Source: Acidimicrobiia bacterium
GTDB lineage: Bacteria > Actinomycetota > Acidimicrobiia > UBA5794 > JAOTWH01
Direction: 5' to 3'
Assembly: GCA_029863035.1 (NCBI GenBank)
Contig: JAOTWH010000063.1
Location: 1 to 10,954, forward strand
Length of the DNA stretch: 10,954 nucleotides
Numbering within the stretch: the stretch's first letter is position 1; every line of letters begins with the position of its first letter. Of the stretch, positions 1 through 6,398 are shown piece by piece. The position numbers and the translations under genes were made by a program. Under the pieces are notes generated by a model that did no database searches, was not told where the DNA came from, and was given only the letters and a program-made list of their open reading frames with translations.

Positions 1-260
1 TGGTTGACTTCTGGGCCGAATGGTGTGGGCCGTGCCGCATGATCGCTCCGGTGCTCGACGAGGTCGCTACCGATCACAGCGACAAGATCACCATCGCCAA
101 GCTCAACGTCGACGAGAACCCCCAGTCGGCCATGAACCACGACGTGATGAGCATCCCCACCCTGATCGTTTTCCAGGATGGCGTTGAGAAGAAGAGGATC
201 GTCGGAGCCAGGCCCAAAGCGGCACTGCTCGACGAACTCAACGAGTACATCACCGCCTAA
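1..260 (+). CDS. trxA: Thioredoxin, 3' part (5' end outside the window)
   Basis: The reading frame is already open at the left edge (first full codon at 3) and continues through to TAA at 258-260; the first ATG at 39 is internal. The frame reads VDFWAEWCGPCRMIAP, so the redox-active WCGPC motif lies at 21-35 with its two cysteines at 24-26 and 33-35. The later SIPTLIVFQDG segment carries the conserved cis-proline next to the active site. Thioredoxin is a small cytoplasmic dithiol oxidoreductase, reduced by thioredoxin reductase, that keeps protein cysteines reduced and serves reductases such as ribonucleotide reductase. About 20-25 N-terminal residues are missing off the edge. In mycobacteria trxB and trxC sit at this position beside cwlM, so trxB is likely just upstream (inference). 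An intrinsic terminator follows immediately. Confidence 0.95.
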   Translation, partial: VDFWAEWCGPCRMIAPVLDEVATDHSDKITIAKLNVDENPQSAMNHDVMSIPTLIVFQDGVEKKRIVGARPKAALLDELNEYITA

Positions 261-283
261 GTCGCCCCACATGGGCGACTTTT
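259..283 (+). terminator. Rho-independent terminator after trxA
   Basis: A perfect 7-bp stem GTCGCCC (261-267) / GGGCGAC (273-279) encloses a CACAT loop and is followed by TTTT (280-283). The AA at 259-260 can pair with the first two Ts, giving 9 bp. It begins directly after the trxA stop codon. The next gene starts at or just after the T-tract, so read-through may be how cwlM is partly expressed (inference). Confidence 0.85.
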
Positions 284-299
284 GTGCCACGATAAGCCC

Positions 300-1259
300 G
301 TGAGGCTCTATCGATTCGGCGCGACCGGAGAGGCCGTGCGAGACATCCAGGCGCGGCTACAGCGGATCGGTTTCGATTGTGCCCAAGATCCAGAGGCCGA
401 GTACCGCGCCGCTACCGAATCTGCCGTGAGGAGATTCCAGGACTCCCGCGGACTTGCCCCAGATGGCATCGTCGGCCCAGAGACCTGGCGAGCACTGGTC
501 GAGTCTGGCTACCGGTTGGGCGGGCGATTGCTGTACCACCGTCTGCCGATGATGCGGGGCGATGACGTCGCCGAACTACAACGGATCCTCAACTCCCTTG
601 GATTTGATGCAGGCAAGGTGGATTCCATCTTCGGGCCAAACACCCTGGCCGCCGTGTTGGAGTTCGAGCAGAATCGTGGCCTGGCAGAAGATGGAATATG
701 CGGGCCGGTGGTCGCTTCTGAACTGAACTTCATGAAACGCGCCACCGACAAGGGTGGACGAGAAGCCGTGCGGGAACGACAGTGGCTACGCGGGCTCCCC
801 GATTCCATCGCCGGTCACCGCATCTTGGTCGATGCGTCGTGTCGCGACGCGACCGAATCTGAGGCTGCATGGAAGGCGGCCGCGGCGTGCTCCGTGGAAC
901 TGCGAGAGATGGGTGCGACGCCGGTACTGACCAGATCGATCGATGCCACACCTTCGGAACGGATCCGGGCTCGACGCGCTAACAGGGCAGAGGTTGACCT
1001 GGTGGTGTCTTTCATGGAAGGAAGAGACCAACCCGGGGTGTTCTATTTCCGAAGCGAGCACTCCGCCAGCGAAGTCGGCGAAGTACTAGCCCATGAGATC
1101 GCCGGACGGTTGGGAATGAAGGTTGGAGGCATGGCAACCCCCATGCTGAAAGAGACGAGGCCGGTAGCAGTGGTGGTGGCAGCACCCCTGCTCGATGAGA
1201 AGGTAGGAAGAGAAACCGGTCAGGCGCTTCAGGTCCTGTTCACCGGCGCGGCCGAGTAG
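300..1259 (+). CDS. cwlM: CwlM-like protein: two peptidoglycan-binding domains plus a degenerate amidase_3 fold
   Basis: With the GTG start at 300 the protein has 319 residues. An in-frame TTG at 282 would lie inside the terminator T-tract, so GTG 300 is preferred, although no strong ribosome-binding site precedes it. Residues about 2-68 and 80-144 are two PG_binding_1 repeats, each with a DGIxGP-type or SIFGPNT turn. Residues about 173-316 resemble an N-acetylmuramoyl-L-alanine amidase (amidase_3): ILVD, then VLTRSI, RIRARRANRAEVDLVVSF. The zinc-ligand His of the usual DPGHGG motif is replaced (DASCRD), and the His of the usual SxHxN region is also absent (VVSFMEGRD), so hydrolysis is unlikely. 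In mycobacteria CwlM, between trx and parB, is a non-catalytic essential regulator of MurA and peptidoglycan precursor supply. The same locus and architecture suggest the same role here (inference). No signal peptide is visible, which fits a cytoplasmic regulator. It converges on parB across 28 bp. Confidence 0.8.
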   Translation: MRLYRFGATGEAVRDIQARLQRIGFDCAQDPEAEYRAATESAVRRFQDSRGLAPDGIVGPETWRALVESGYRLGGRLLYHRLPMMRGDDVAELQRILNSLGFDAGKVDSIFGPNTLAAVLEFEQNRGLAEDGICGPVVASELNFMKRATDKGGREAVRERQWLRGLPDSIAGHRILVDASCRDATESEAAWKAAAACSVELREMGATPVLTRSIDATPSERIRARRANRAEVDLVVSFMEGRDQPGVFYFRSEHSASEVGEVLAHEIAGRLGMKVGGMATPMLKETRPVAVVVAAPLLDEKVGRETGQALQVLFTGAAE

Positions 1260-1287
1260 CCGCAGAGCTCGTAGAGGTTCGGTCGTC

Positions 1288-2142
1288 TCAGCCCATCAGG
1301 CGGCGGTAGATCTCCTCGAGGCTATTCAGGTCACGGAACCGAATCGTCAGCTTGCCGCCGCGCGCGCCGTAATCGATCTTCACCGGGGTTGCCAAATGCT
1401 CGGCCAAACGAGCCTCCAATTCCAGGACCTCGGCAGGGCGTGACCGGCGCGTCCGGCGCGGTTTGGCGACATCGTCACTCGCACCCATGCGAGATCTCAC
1501 AGCATCCTCTACCTGTCGCACCGACCAACCCTCATCCACTGCACGCTCCGCTATGTAGGTGGCGTACTTGGCGTCTTCGAGCCCGGCCAGCGCCCGGCCG
1601 TGACCGGCGCTGAGCTCACCACGATCTAGCAGACCCTGAACCGAGGGTGGCAGAGTCAGCAGTCTTAGCGAATTCGTCAATGCTGACCTGCTTTTTCCCA
1701 CCCTGGAGCTGGCTTGTTCATGGGTCAATCCATAATCATCCAGAAGTTGTCTGTAGGCCGCAGCCTCCTCCAGTGGGGTGAGATCCTCCCGCTGGATATT
1801 CTCGATGAGGGCCTCGGTGAGGTTGGAAACGTCCTCACCCTCGCGCACTACAACTGCAATCTCGTCGAGCCCGGCCATGCGAGCTGCCCGCCACCGGCGC
1901 TCGCCGGCGACTAGAACGTACCCGGTATCTCCGTCGCCGCGTACGACGATGGGTTGGAGCACACCGACCTCGCGGATCGACGCAGCCATCCCCTCGAGGG
2001 CGTCATCATCGAAGTGACTCCTTGGCTGTTGTGGGTTGGGTGAGATGCGATCGAGCGGAACCACCGTGTAGCCCCTATCGGGGCGTTCCACGGGGATCAG
2101 CGACTCGAGTCCCTTACCCAACCCCGGCTTCTTGGCGGCCAT
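1288..2142 (-). CDS. parB: Chromosome partitioning protein ParB
   Basis: ParB is a CTP-dependent DNA clamp that loads at parS sites near oriC, spreads along DNA and works with ParA and SMC in origin segregation. The protein has 284 residues from ATG 2142, chosen because AGGAGG lies just upstream (complement of 2147-2152); an upstream ATG at 2187 lies within parA and has no such site. The N-terminal LGKGLESLIP is typical of chromosomal ParB and is the ParA-contacting end. The CTP-binding/clamp motifs are GERRWRA (80-86) and ENIQREDL (114-121). A helix-turn-helix spans about 139-163 (LTHEQASSRVGKSRSALTN). A basic linker (about 227-236) precedes the C-terminal dimerisation domain (about 236-284). 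The 5' end overlaps the 3' end of parA by 29 bp, so the two are probably translationally coupled. Confidence 0.96.
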   Translation of the reverse strand: MAAKKPGLGKGLESLIPVERPDRGYTVVPLDRISPNPQQPRSHFDDDALEGMAASIREVGVLQPIVVRGDGDTGYVLVAGERRWRAARMAGLDEIAVVVREGEDVSNLTEALIENIQREDLTPLEEAAAYRQLLDDYGLTHEQASSRVGKSRSALTNSLRLLTLPPSVQGLLDRGELSAGHGRALAGLEDAKYATYIAERAVDEGWSVRQVEDAVRSRMGASDDVAKPRRTRRSRPAEVLELEARLAEHLATPVKIDYGARGGKLTIRFRDLNSLEEIYRRLMG

Positions 2143-2920
2143 GCCTCCTCCTGAACTCTCGACCCAACTCTCTGTACGCGATGGCACCCCGGCTCATCGG
2201 ATCCAAGACTTCGATCGGCTGACCATGCGATGGCGCTTCTGACAGTCGGACCGTGCGCGGAATGACCGTCCTATACGCGGTATCGGTGAAGTGTTCGCGC
2301 ACTTGACTTACCACTTCCTGGGAAAGAGTGGTTCGTGCGTCGTACATGGTCATTACAATACCTTCAATCTCGAGTTGAGGGTTGAGGTTCTGTTGTACCA
2401 ACCTTACGTTCTTAACCAATTGGCTAACTCCTTCCAGTGCGTAGTACTCACACTGGATCGGAATGAAGACTTCGTGGGCAGCCGACAGCGCATTGATCGT
2501 CAATAGACCCAGCGAAGGTGGGCAATCGATAATGATGAAATCGTAATCGGCGGAAGCCGGAACCAAGGCGTTTTTCAATCGCTGCTCCCGAGAGAACATC
2601 GAAACCAGCTCTATCTCGGCCCCAGCGAGGTCGATGCTGGACGGCACGACATACAAATTCCTAATGCTGGTCGGCTCAACTACGTCCTCGATGGGTGTCT
2701 CCCCCACCACGATGTCATAGGTACTGCGAACCACCGATGCCTTGTCGACACCTAACCCCGAGGTGGCGTTGGCTTGCGGATCCAGGTCTACCACCAGCAC
2801 GCGCTCTCCCTGGAAGGCGAGGGCGGCGCCCAAGTTGATCGAGGTAGTTGATTTCCCTACCCCGCCCTTTTGGTTGGCGATGGCAACGACCGTCGCTCCC
2901 TCATTCATCCTTGGCGTCAT
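2114..2920 (-). CDS. parA: Chromosome partitioning ATPase ParA (Soj family)
   Basis: ParA is a Walker-type ATPase that binds nucleoid DNA nonspecifically as an ATP dimer and moves ParB-parS complexes. With ATG 2920 the protein has 268 residues. The deviant Walker A KGGVGKST is at 18-25, with the signature lysine at 18. Walker A' VVDLDPQANA is at about 43-52, and Walker B IIIDCPP is at about 129-135. The start is uncertain: GTG 2929 (three codons upstream) and ATG 2908 are in frame. ATG 2920 is preceded by GTGGAACAG, whereas ATG 2908 has AAGG directly abutting it. It lacks the extra N-terminal DNA-binding domain of plasmid type-Ia ParA, which fits a chromosomal Soj. The start overlaps the end of rsmG by 20 bp, and the 3' end overlaps parB. 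Confidence 0.95.
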   Translation of the reverse strand: MTPRMNEGATVVAIANQKGGVGKSTTSINLGAALAFQGERVLVVDLDPQANATSGLGVDKASVVRSTYDIVVGETPIEDVVEPTSIRNLYVVPSSIDLAGAEIELVSMFSREQRLKNALVPASADYDFIIIDCPPSLGLLTINALSAAHEVFIPIQCEYYALEGVSQLVKNVRLVQQNLNPQLEIEGIVMTMYDARTTLSQEVVSQVREHFTDTAYRTVIPRTVRLSEAPSHGQPIEVLDPMSRGAIAYRELGREFRRRHGRQEAGVG

Positions 2921-3578
2921 CTGTTCCACTGCGCCGCATGATAAGGAGCCAGGCACCGCCGTCAAGAGCCTCATTGGGAACTTCCCTCAACTCGGCATCA
3001 AGGCCCAGGGCTTGGGCCACCCCTATCAGCTCTTCGGCCCGTTGTGGCCGATCCGGACGAGTTGACAGCCCAAGCACCGAGGTGCCGTCATCGGCCAACA
3101 GCTTGGAGGTGAGACCCACTGCCTCGGGCGCACTCACTGCTCCCCGATAGGTCATGGCGTGCCAATGATCGTCAGCCACCGAGTGAATGTCGGCCTGCTC
3201 AATAACGACGTTGGTGAGTTCCAGGATCCCAACGATGCGATGCAACAGGGTTATTCGCCGGCCGCCCCTATCAAGCAACGTCACTGTGGTGTCCGGAAGA
3301 GCCAATGCCAGTGGTATCCCTGGCAGTCCTACTCCAGTCCCAACATCGAGAATTTCGCTTGGTGGGTCGATTCCTTTGAAGGCGACTCCGAATGTCAGGG
3401 AATCGGCTATGTGGCGCCGCCACACTTTGCCCCCCTCATGAGGTCCCAGGCCTCCGGCCGGCATGGCCTCATCCACCAGCCATTGGGCCAACAGATCTAG
3501 TCTTGCCAGCTGTGGCTCGGCCAGGGTGGTCCCGGCCCAATCGGCTGCCGCGATGGCAGCCTGCCTGCCTTCATCCAT
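2901..3578 (-). CDS. rsmG: 16S rRNA (guanine-N7)-methyltransferase RsmG (GidB)
   Basis: RsmG methylates N7 of G527 (E. coli numbering) in 16S rRNA using S-adenosylmethionine; loss gives low-level streptomycin resistance in several bacteria. The protein has 225 residues from ATG 3578. That start has AGGTGG 7 nt upstream (complement of 3586-3591). The alternative GTG at 3617 has no ribosome-binding site and would put the parS-like sequence inside coding DNA. RRHIADSL at 54-61 matches the family motif RHilDSL. The SAM-binding glycine loop ILDVGTGVGLPG is at 76-87, and LLDRGGRRITLL corresponds to the region after strand 2. It sits in the usual place between khpB and parA, and its stop codon lies inside the start of parA. 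Confidence 0.93.
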   Translation of the reverse strand: MDEGRQAAIAAADWAGTTLAEPQLARLDLLAQWLVDEAMPAGGLGPHEGGKVWRRHIADSLTFGVAFKGIDPPSEILDVGTGVGLPGIPLALALPDTTVTLLDRGGRRITLLHRIVGILELTNVVIEQADIHSVADDHWHAMTYRGAVSAPEAVGLTSKLLADDGTSVLGLSTRPDRPQRAEELIGVAQALGLDAELREVPNEALDGGAWLLIMRRSGTDDAKDE

Positions 3579-3590
3579 CAGCTCGCCACC

Positions 3591-3606
3591 TGTTCCACGT
3601 GAATCC
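3591..3606. promoter_or_regulatory. Candidate parS site (ParB loading site)
   Basis: TGTTCCACGTGAATCC matches the widely conserved bacterial parS TGTTTCACGTGAAACA at 13 of 16 positions, including the central CACGTGAA. It lies in the 41-bp gap between the khpB stop and the preferred rsmG start, two genes upstream of parB and about 4.6 kb from the putative oriC. That is typical placement for an origin-proximal parS. No second CACGTG was found on reading the window. Only ParB binding data would confirm it. Confidence 0.65.
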
Positions 3607-3619
3607 GAGTCAACCACTC

Positions 3620-4786
3620 TTAGTCGTCGGGGTCGTCATCTTCCGAATAGTCGTCATCGTCGGCCCCGTCGTCATCATCGTGGTCCGATCCGGCATCGCC
3701 GTCGGCCCCGTCGTCATCATCGTGGTCCGATCCGGCATCGCCGTCGGCCCCGTCGTCATCATCGTGGTCATCATCACTATCGTCGCTGGTGGCAGAGTCA
3801 CCTCGGTCGCCGGTGGGCTCGACACCGGGCGCCAAACCAATGAGAACCGAGCGATTTGGCTCCTCACCCTCAGACCAAGACCGGGTCCCCTCGACCTCGG
3901 CCACTGCGTCGTGCACCACCTTGCGATCGGCCGGGTTCATCGGCTCCAGCATGACCTCGCCTCCCTCAGCCAGCACCTTGTCGGTCAGACGGTTGGCGTA
4001 GATGGTCAACGCCTCGCGCCGGCGGGCCTGATATCCAGCGATATCCAAGCGAATACGAGCGCGGTGGGTGGTCTTACGCTGGACGATGATCTTCAGCAGG
4101 TCGAGTACGGATTGCATGATGGAGCCCTTGGTACCCACCAACGCCTCGGTCTGTTCACCGCTGACATCGGCGATAATGATGTCGTCCTCGATGACCTCAA
4201 CCTTTACCTCACCCTCCAGGCCGAACGCTGCCACTAGCCCCTTCAAGAAGGATCTCACCACATCGGCTTGCTCTTCGACGTCCAGGGGCGGCCGATCTGA
4301 GCTATCTGTTTGTGCCACGGTGTTCTCCTTTGGTGTCTTCTTCGATCGTTGGCTGCCACCGTTGCCTTCAGGACGGCCGTCACGACCACTTCGCCCGTCT
4401 CGGCCGCTCTTCTTGCGGTCTCCACCGGTCCGGCGCTTGCCGTCACTCGCGCCCGCTGCGCTGGTCTTCTGACGACCCTTTCCTCCGTCGCGCTGCCTTC
4501 CGCCGTCCTTCTTCTCCTGTGCTTGACTCTTGCCCTGGTCGCCTTGCGGTTGACGTTGGCCCGAACCACCACGGCCTCGTCCGCCGCCCCCGCGCTTGCG
4601 TTGCCGCTTTGGCGGCGCCGGCTTGACCCTAACGATGGCGCCTTGGCCGCCCATTCCTAGGAATCCCCGCTCCGGCTCTTGCAGCACTTCGACCTGAACT
4701 TCGTCAACGGACTTGAGGCCCAACTCGTCTACTGCGGCTTGAACAGCGGCCTCTACCGACTTTGCTTCAACCTCAACCCATTCCAT
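3620..4786 (-). CDS. khpB: RNA-binding protein KhpB (Jag): Jag_N, KH and R3H domains with basic linker and acidic repeat tail
   Basis: KhpB/Jag is a cytoplasmic single-strand RNA-binding protein, linked to cell elongation and division in Gram-positives and almost always encoded next to yidC. From ATG 4786 the product has 388 residues. This start begins MEWVEVEAK, as in homologues, and has AGAGGA 7 nt upstream; ATG 4792, two codons earlier and overlapping the yidC stop, is the alternative. In numbering from 4792: Jag_N is about 3-56; a Gly/Arg/Lys-rich disordered linker spans about 60-160; the KH domain is about 172-250 with its GxxG loop as GTKG (220-223); R3H is about 255-320 with R290/H294 as the R-x3-H pair. 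Residues 334-390 form an extremely Asp-rich tail containing perfect 14-residue repeats. Family members are usually about 200-270 residues, so the extra length is the linker and tail. Confidence 0.93.
   Translation of the reverse strand: MEWVEVEAKSVEAAVQAAVDELGLKSVDEVQVEVLQEPERGFLGMGGQGAIVRVKPAPPKRQRKRGGGGRGRGGSGQRQPQGDQGKSQAQEKKDGGRQRDGGKGRQKTSAAGASDGKRRTGGDRKKSGRDGRSGRDGRPEGNGGSQRSKKTPKENTVAQTDSSDRPPLDVEEQADVVRSFLKGLVAAFGLEGEVKVEVIEDDIIIADVSGEQTEALVGTKGSIMQSVLDLLKIIVQRKTTHRARIRLDIAGYQARRREALTIYANRLTDKVLAEGGEVMLEPMNPADRKVVHDAVAEVEGTRSWSEGEEPNRSVLIGLAPGVEPTGDRGDSATSDDSDDDHDDDDGADGDAGSDHDDDDGADGDAGSDHDDDDGADDDDYSEDDDPDD
3661..3769. repeat. 42-bp tandem repeat, about 2.6 copies, in the khpB 3' end
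   Basis: The unit at 3661-3702 is repeated exactly at 3703-3744 and for a further 25 bases at 3745-3769. It is in frame (14 codons) and encodes an Asp-rich segment of the type DHDDDDGADGDAGS at the C-terminus of KhpB. Perfect identity between copies, including third codon positions, implies recent duplication or ongoing slippage-mediated homogenisation. Confidence 0.95.
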
Positions 4787-4788
4787 CT

Positions 4789-5619
4789 TCATTTCCTCTT
4801 GCGTTTGCGATCCTTGCGACGCTGCCCCGGTGTTTGCAGGGGCTTGGCGTCCTCTTCCGGCAGATCCACCGCCTCTTCGACCACAGGTTTACGCTTCTCG
4901 CCGGCGTGCCCGTCGATCGAAATAATGGCTGCCTGCTGCCCGATTCTGATTATCTGGCTAGCGGCGAAATACAAAACGAGCCCGCCAGGCATGCTCCACG
5001 AGATGAAGCCGAAGATAATTGGAAATATCTTCATAACGGTCTGCATGGACTGTGCCTGTCCGGTGACCTTTTGGCCGGTCTTCTTGGCCCGGGCCGTGGT
5101 CTGTAGCTGTTGGTAGTAGCCGGTCGCCACCACCACCAACACCAAGATGATATATGGGAGCGCCGTCACGAACCCATCTGAGATGGCGTTGGAGGGCTCC
5201 AATCGGAGGTCCATTCCCAGGAACCGCACGTCGCCACGTTCCAGTGCACCGGCCAGGTCACTATCGGCGTGTACGAAGTCGAGGGGCTCTCGCAACACGC
5301 GGAACAATGCGAACCAGATGGGCATCTGTAGTAGTAGGGGCAGACAGCCGGCGGCAGGGTTGACCCCGCGCTCCTTGTAGAGCGCCATCAACTCTTGATT
5401 GAGCTTCTCGCGATCGGCCTTGTGCTCGCTCTGTAGCTTCTTGACGTCGGGTTGGATCTCGCTCATAGCCCTCATCGACCGTGTCTGCTTCAAGGTGAGA
5501 GGGAAGAGGAGAAGGTTGATCGCGATCGTCAGCAGGATGATGGCGATGCCGAGGTTGGGGACGATCTCAAAGAAGAAGGCAAGGGAGTCTCCCAGCAGGT
5601 TCAGCAGGGCATTCCACAT
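4789..5619 (-). CDS. yidC: Membrane protein insertase YidC/Oxa1 (short Gram-positive type)
   Basis: YidC inserts proteins into the cytoplasmic membrane, alone or with SecYEG. The product has 276 residues and lacks both the large periplasmic domain of Gram-negative YidC and an obvious lipoprotein signal peptide. Probable membrane segments are about 22-43, 91-109, 150-168, 197-209 and 211-226. The family motif region KQTRSMRAMSEIQP (44-57) follows the first segment, with a charged cytoplasmic hairpin after it (about 58-85). Another conserved stretch is GCLPLLLQMPIWFALFRVL (91-109). The C-terminus is Lys/Arg-rich (RRKDRKRKRK), as expected for ribosome contact. Residue 35, where homologues carry the groove arginine (R366 in E. 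coli, R73 in B. subtilis SpoIIIJ), is Asn (AAC, complement of 5515-5517). The start shares one base with the yidD stop (TGATG), and the stop overlaps the upstream khpB ATG. Confidence 0.95.
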   Translation of the reverse strand: MWNALLNLLGDSLAFFFEIVPNLGIAIILLTIAINLLLFPLTLKQTRSMRAMSEIQPDVKKLQSEHKADREKLNQELMALYKERGVNPAAGCLPLLLQMPIWFALFRVLREPLDFVHADSDLAGALERGDVRFLGMDLRLEPSNAISDGFVTALPYIILVLVVVATGYYQQLQTTARAKKTGQKVTGQAQSMQTVMKIFPIIFGFISWSMPGGLVLYFAASQIIRIGQQAAIISIDGHAGEKRKPVVEEAVDLPEEDAKPLQTPGQRRKDRKRKRK

Positions 5620-5879
5620 CAGGCATGACCGCCATTATTGGGAACCGGGTCATAGCCGCCCTCACGGAACGGGTGGCAGCGGCCAATCCGTTTCACGGCC
5701 AACCACCCGCCCTTGATCACCCCGAAACGGGCTATGGCATCGTGGGAATAAGCGGAACACGTTGGCAAATACCGGCAATTTCTGCCAAATAGTGGGGAGA
5801 TGAGCTTGCGATAGCCGCGGATGCCCAAGAGGACCCACCACGCTGGCTGATGGGGCCGGGGGCCTTTCGTTGTGCTCAC
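5619..5879 (-). CDS. yidD: Membrane protein insertion efficiency factor YidD
   Basis: YidD is a small, probably membrane-associated protein that assists YidC-dependent insertion; the exact mechanism is not established. The product has 86 residues. The start is GTG 5879-5877, overlapping the rnpA stop as GTGA, with a GGAGAAGAG stretch just upstream; a longer frame to 5915 would intrude into rnpA without support. The family core is complete: [48 protein letters not shown] and GGYDPVP, including the conserved cysteines. It sits between rnpA and yidC as in most bacteria and is coupled to both by overlapping start and stop codons. Confidence 0.95.
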   Translation of the reverse strand: MSTTKGPRPHQPAWWVLLGIRGYRKLISPLFGRNCRYLPTCSAYSHDAIARFGVIKGGWLAVKRIGRCHPFREGGYDPVPNNGGHA

Positions 5880-6190
5880 TTCTCTTCTCCAGTCCTGAAG
5901 GCGCTTTCCAGCCACTTCACCAACTCGGCAAATTGCGCGGTGACTGCCTCCCTCGAGGCGATCACGATGGCGTCGTTGGCCTCGGGTAAGGCCAATCGTG
6001 CCAGCGCGGCGCGGATGCGTCGCTTGGCTCGGTTTCTCGTGACCGCTCCACCAACGGCGCTACTTGCGACGATCCCAACTCGCGATCTGCCCGGACCGCC
6101 TGCCGCGGTGATCACCGTAAGCCCGCCAACTCGCTGCCGCGTCCCGCTCCGAAAAACCCTTCTGAAGCTCGATCTCCCCCGAAGAGGCGC
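5876..6190 (-). CDS. rnpA: Ribonuclease P protein component; start codon not canonical
   Basis: RnpA is the protein subunit of RNase P, which removes 5' leaders from precursor tRNAs. The conserved basic motif [17 protein letters not shown] contains the RNR signature and is clear. The first canonical start in this frame is GTG 6115, which would give only 79 residues and omit the usual N-terminal helix and strand. Upstream, however, the frame stays open and reads [19 protein letters not shown] then VGGLTV, a typical RnpA N-terminus, so coding clearly extends to about 6190. No ATG, GTG or TTG exists in frame between 6115 and the in-frame stop at 6335-6337. A GGAAGG ribosome-binding site (complement of 6197-6202) sits 6 nt before the codon at 6190-6188, which is GCG. 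The drawn start is therefore inferred: a noncanonical start, a point mutation of GTG, or a sequence error. The product from there is 104 residues, near family size. Confidence 0.8.
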   Translation of the reverse strand, partial: APLRGRSSFRRVFRSGTRQRVGGLTVITAAGGPGRSRVGIVASSAVGGAVTRNRAKRRIRAALARLALPEANDAIVIASREAVTAQFAELVKWLESAFRTGEEK

Positions 6191-6203
6191 GTAAGCCCTT
6201 CCG

Positions 6204-6338
6204 CTATGCGGAGAGACGACTACGTCCCTTGTTGCGTCGCCGCTTGAGCACGGCGCGGCCGGCTCGGGTTCGCATTCGAACGCGAAATCCGTGCTTTCTC
6301 TTTCGGCGCCGAACGTTCGGCTGATAGGTGCGCTTCAT
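6204..6338 (-). CDS. rpmH: 50S ribosomal protein L34
   Basis: The 44-residue product begins [22 protein letters not shown] and ends with the Arg/Lys-rich [13 protein letters not shown], a complete and highly conserved L34. L34 is a small basic protein of the large ribosomal subunit, bound to 23S rRNA. The frame is open further upstream, but homology starts at ATG 6338. No Shine-Dalgarno sequence is visible before this ATG (the upstream bases read AATCACCTC). A promoter about 30-60 bp upstream would give a short leader of roughly 24 nt. It is the first gene of the leftward cluster, followed by rnpA 13-14 bp downstream. Confidence 0.97.
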   Translation of the reverse strand: MKRTYQPNVRRRKRKHGFRVRMRTRAGRAVLKRRRNKGRSRLSA

Positions 6339-6369
6339 GAGGTGATTCGATGCGGTCGCGGCTGCAGCC

Positions 6370-6398
6370 AGGTTACGAATGGCCCCTGTTGTTGTCAA
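6370..6398 (-). promoter_or_regulatory. Sigma-A-type promoter for rpmH-rnpA-yidD-yidC operon
   Basis: On the minus strand a perfect -35 TTGACA (complement of 6393-6398) is separated by 17 bp from TAACCT (complement of 6370-6375), an acceptable -10 with TAnnnT. Transcription would begin near 6362, about 24 nt before the rpmH ATG. No competing promoter is visible between the tightly spaced genes downstream, so it may drive much of the leftward cluster (inference). Confidence 0.7.

Noticed and set aside
1260..1287. Possible bidirectional terminator between the convergent cwlM and parB genes
   Set aside because: No stem longer than a few bases and no T-tract could be found in this 28-bp gap.
2083..2098. 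Second parS-like sequence GTTCCACGGGGATC within parB
   Set aside because: The central CACGTG is broken (CACGGG) and only 11 of 14 core positions match; it encodes a normal part of ParB.
3392..4237. 281-residue + strand frame with hydrophobic VVIIVV repeats
   Set aside because: It is the complement of the Asp-rich khpB tail and of rsmG; the membrane-like repeats are an artefact of reading GAC/GAT repeats backwards.
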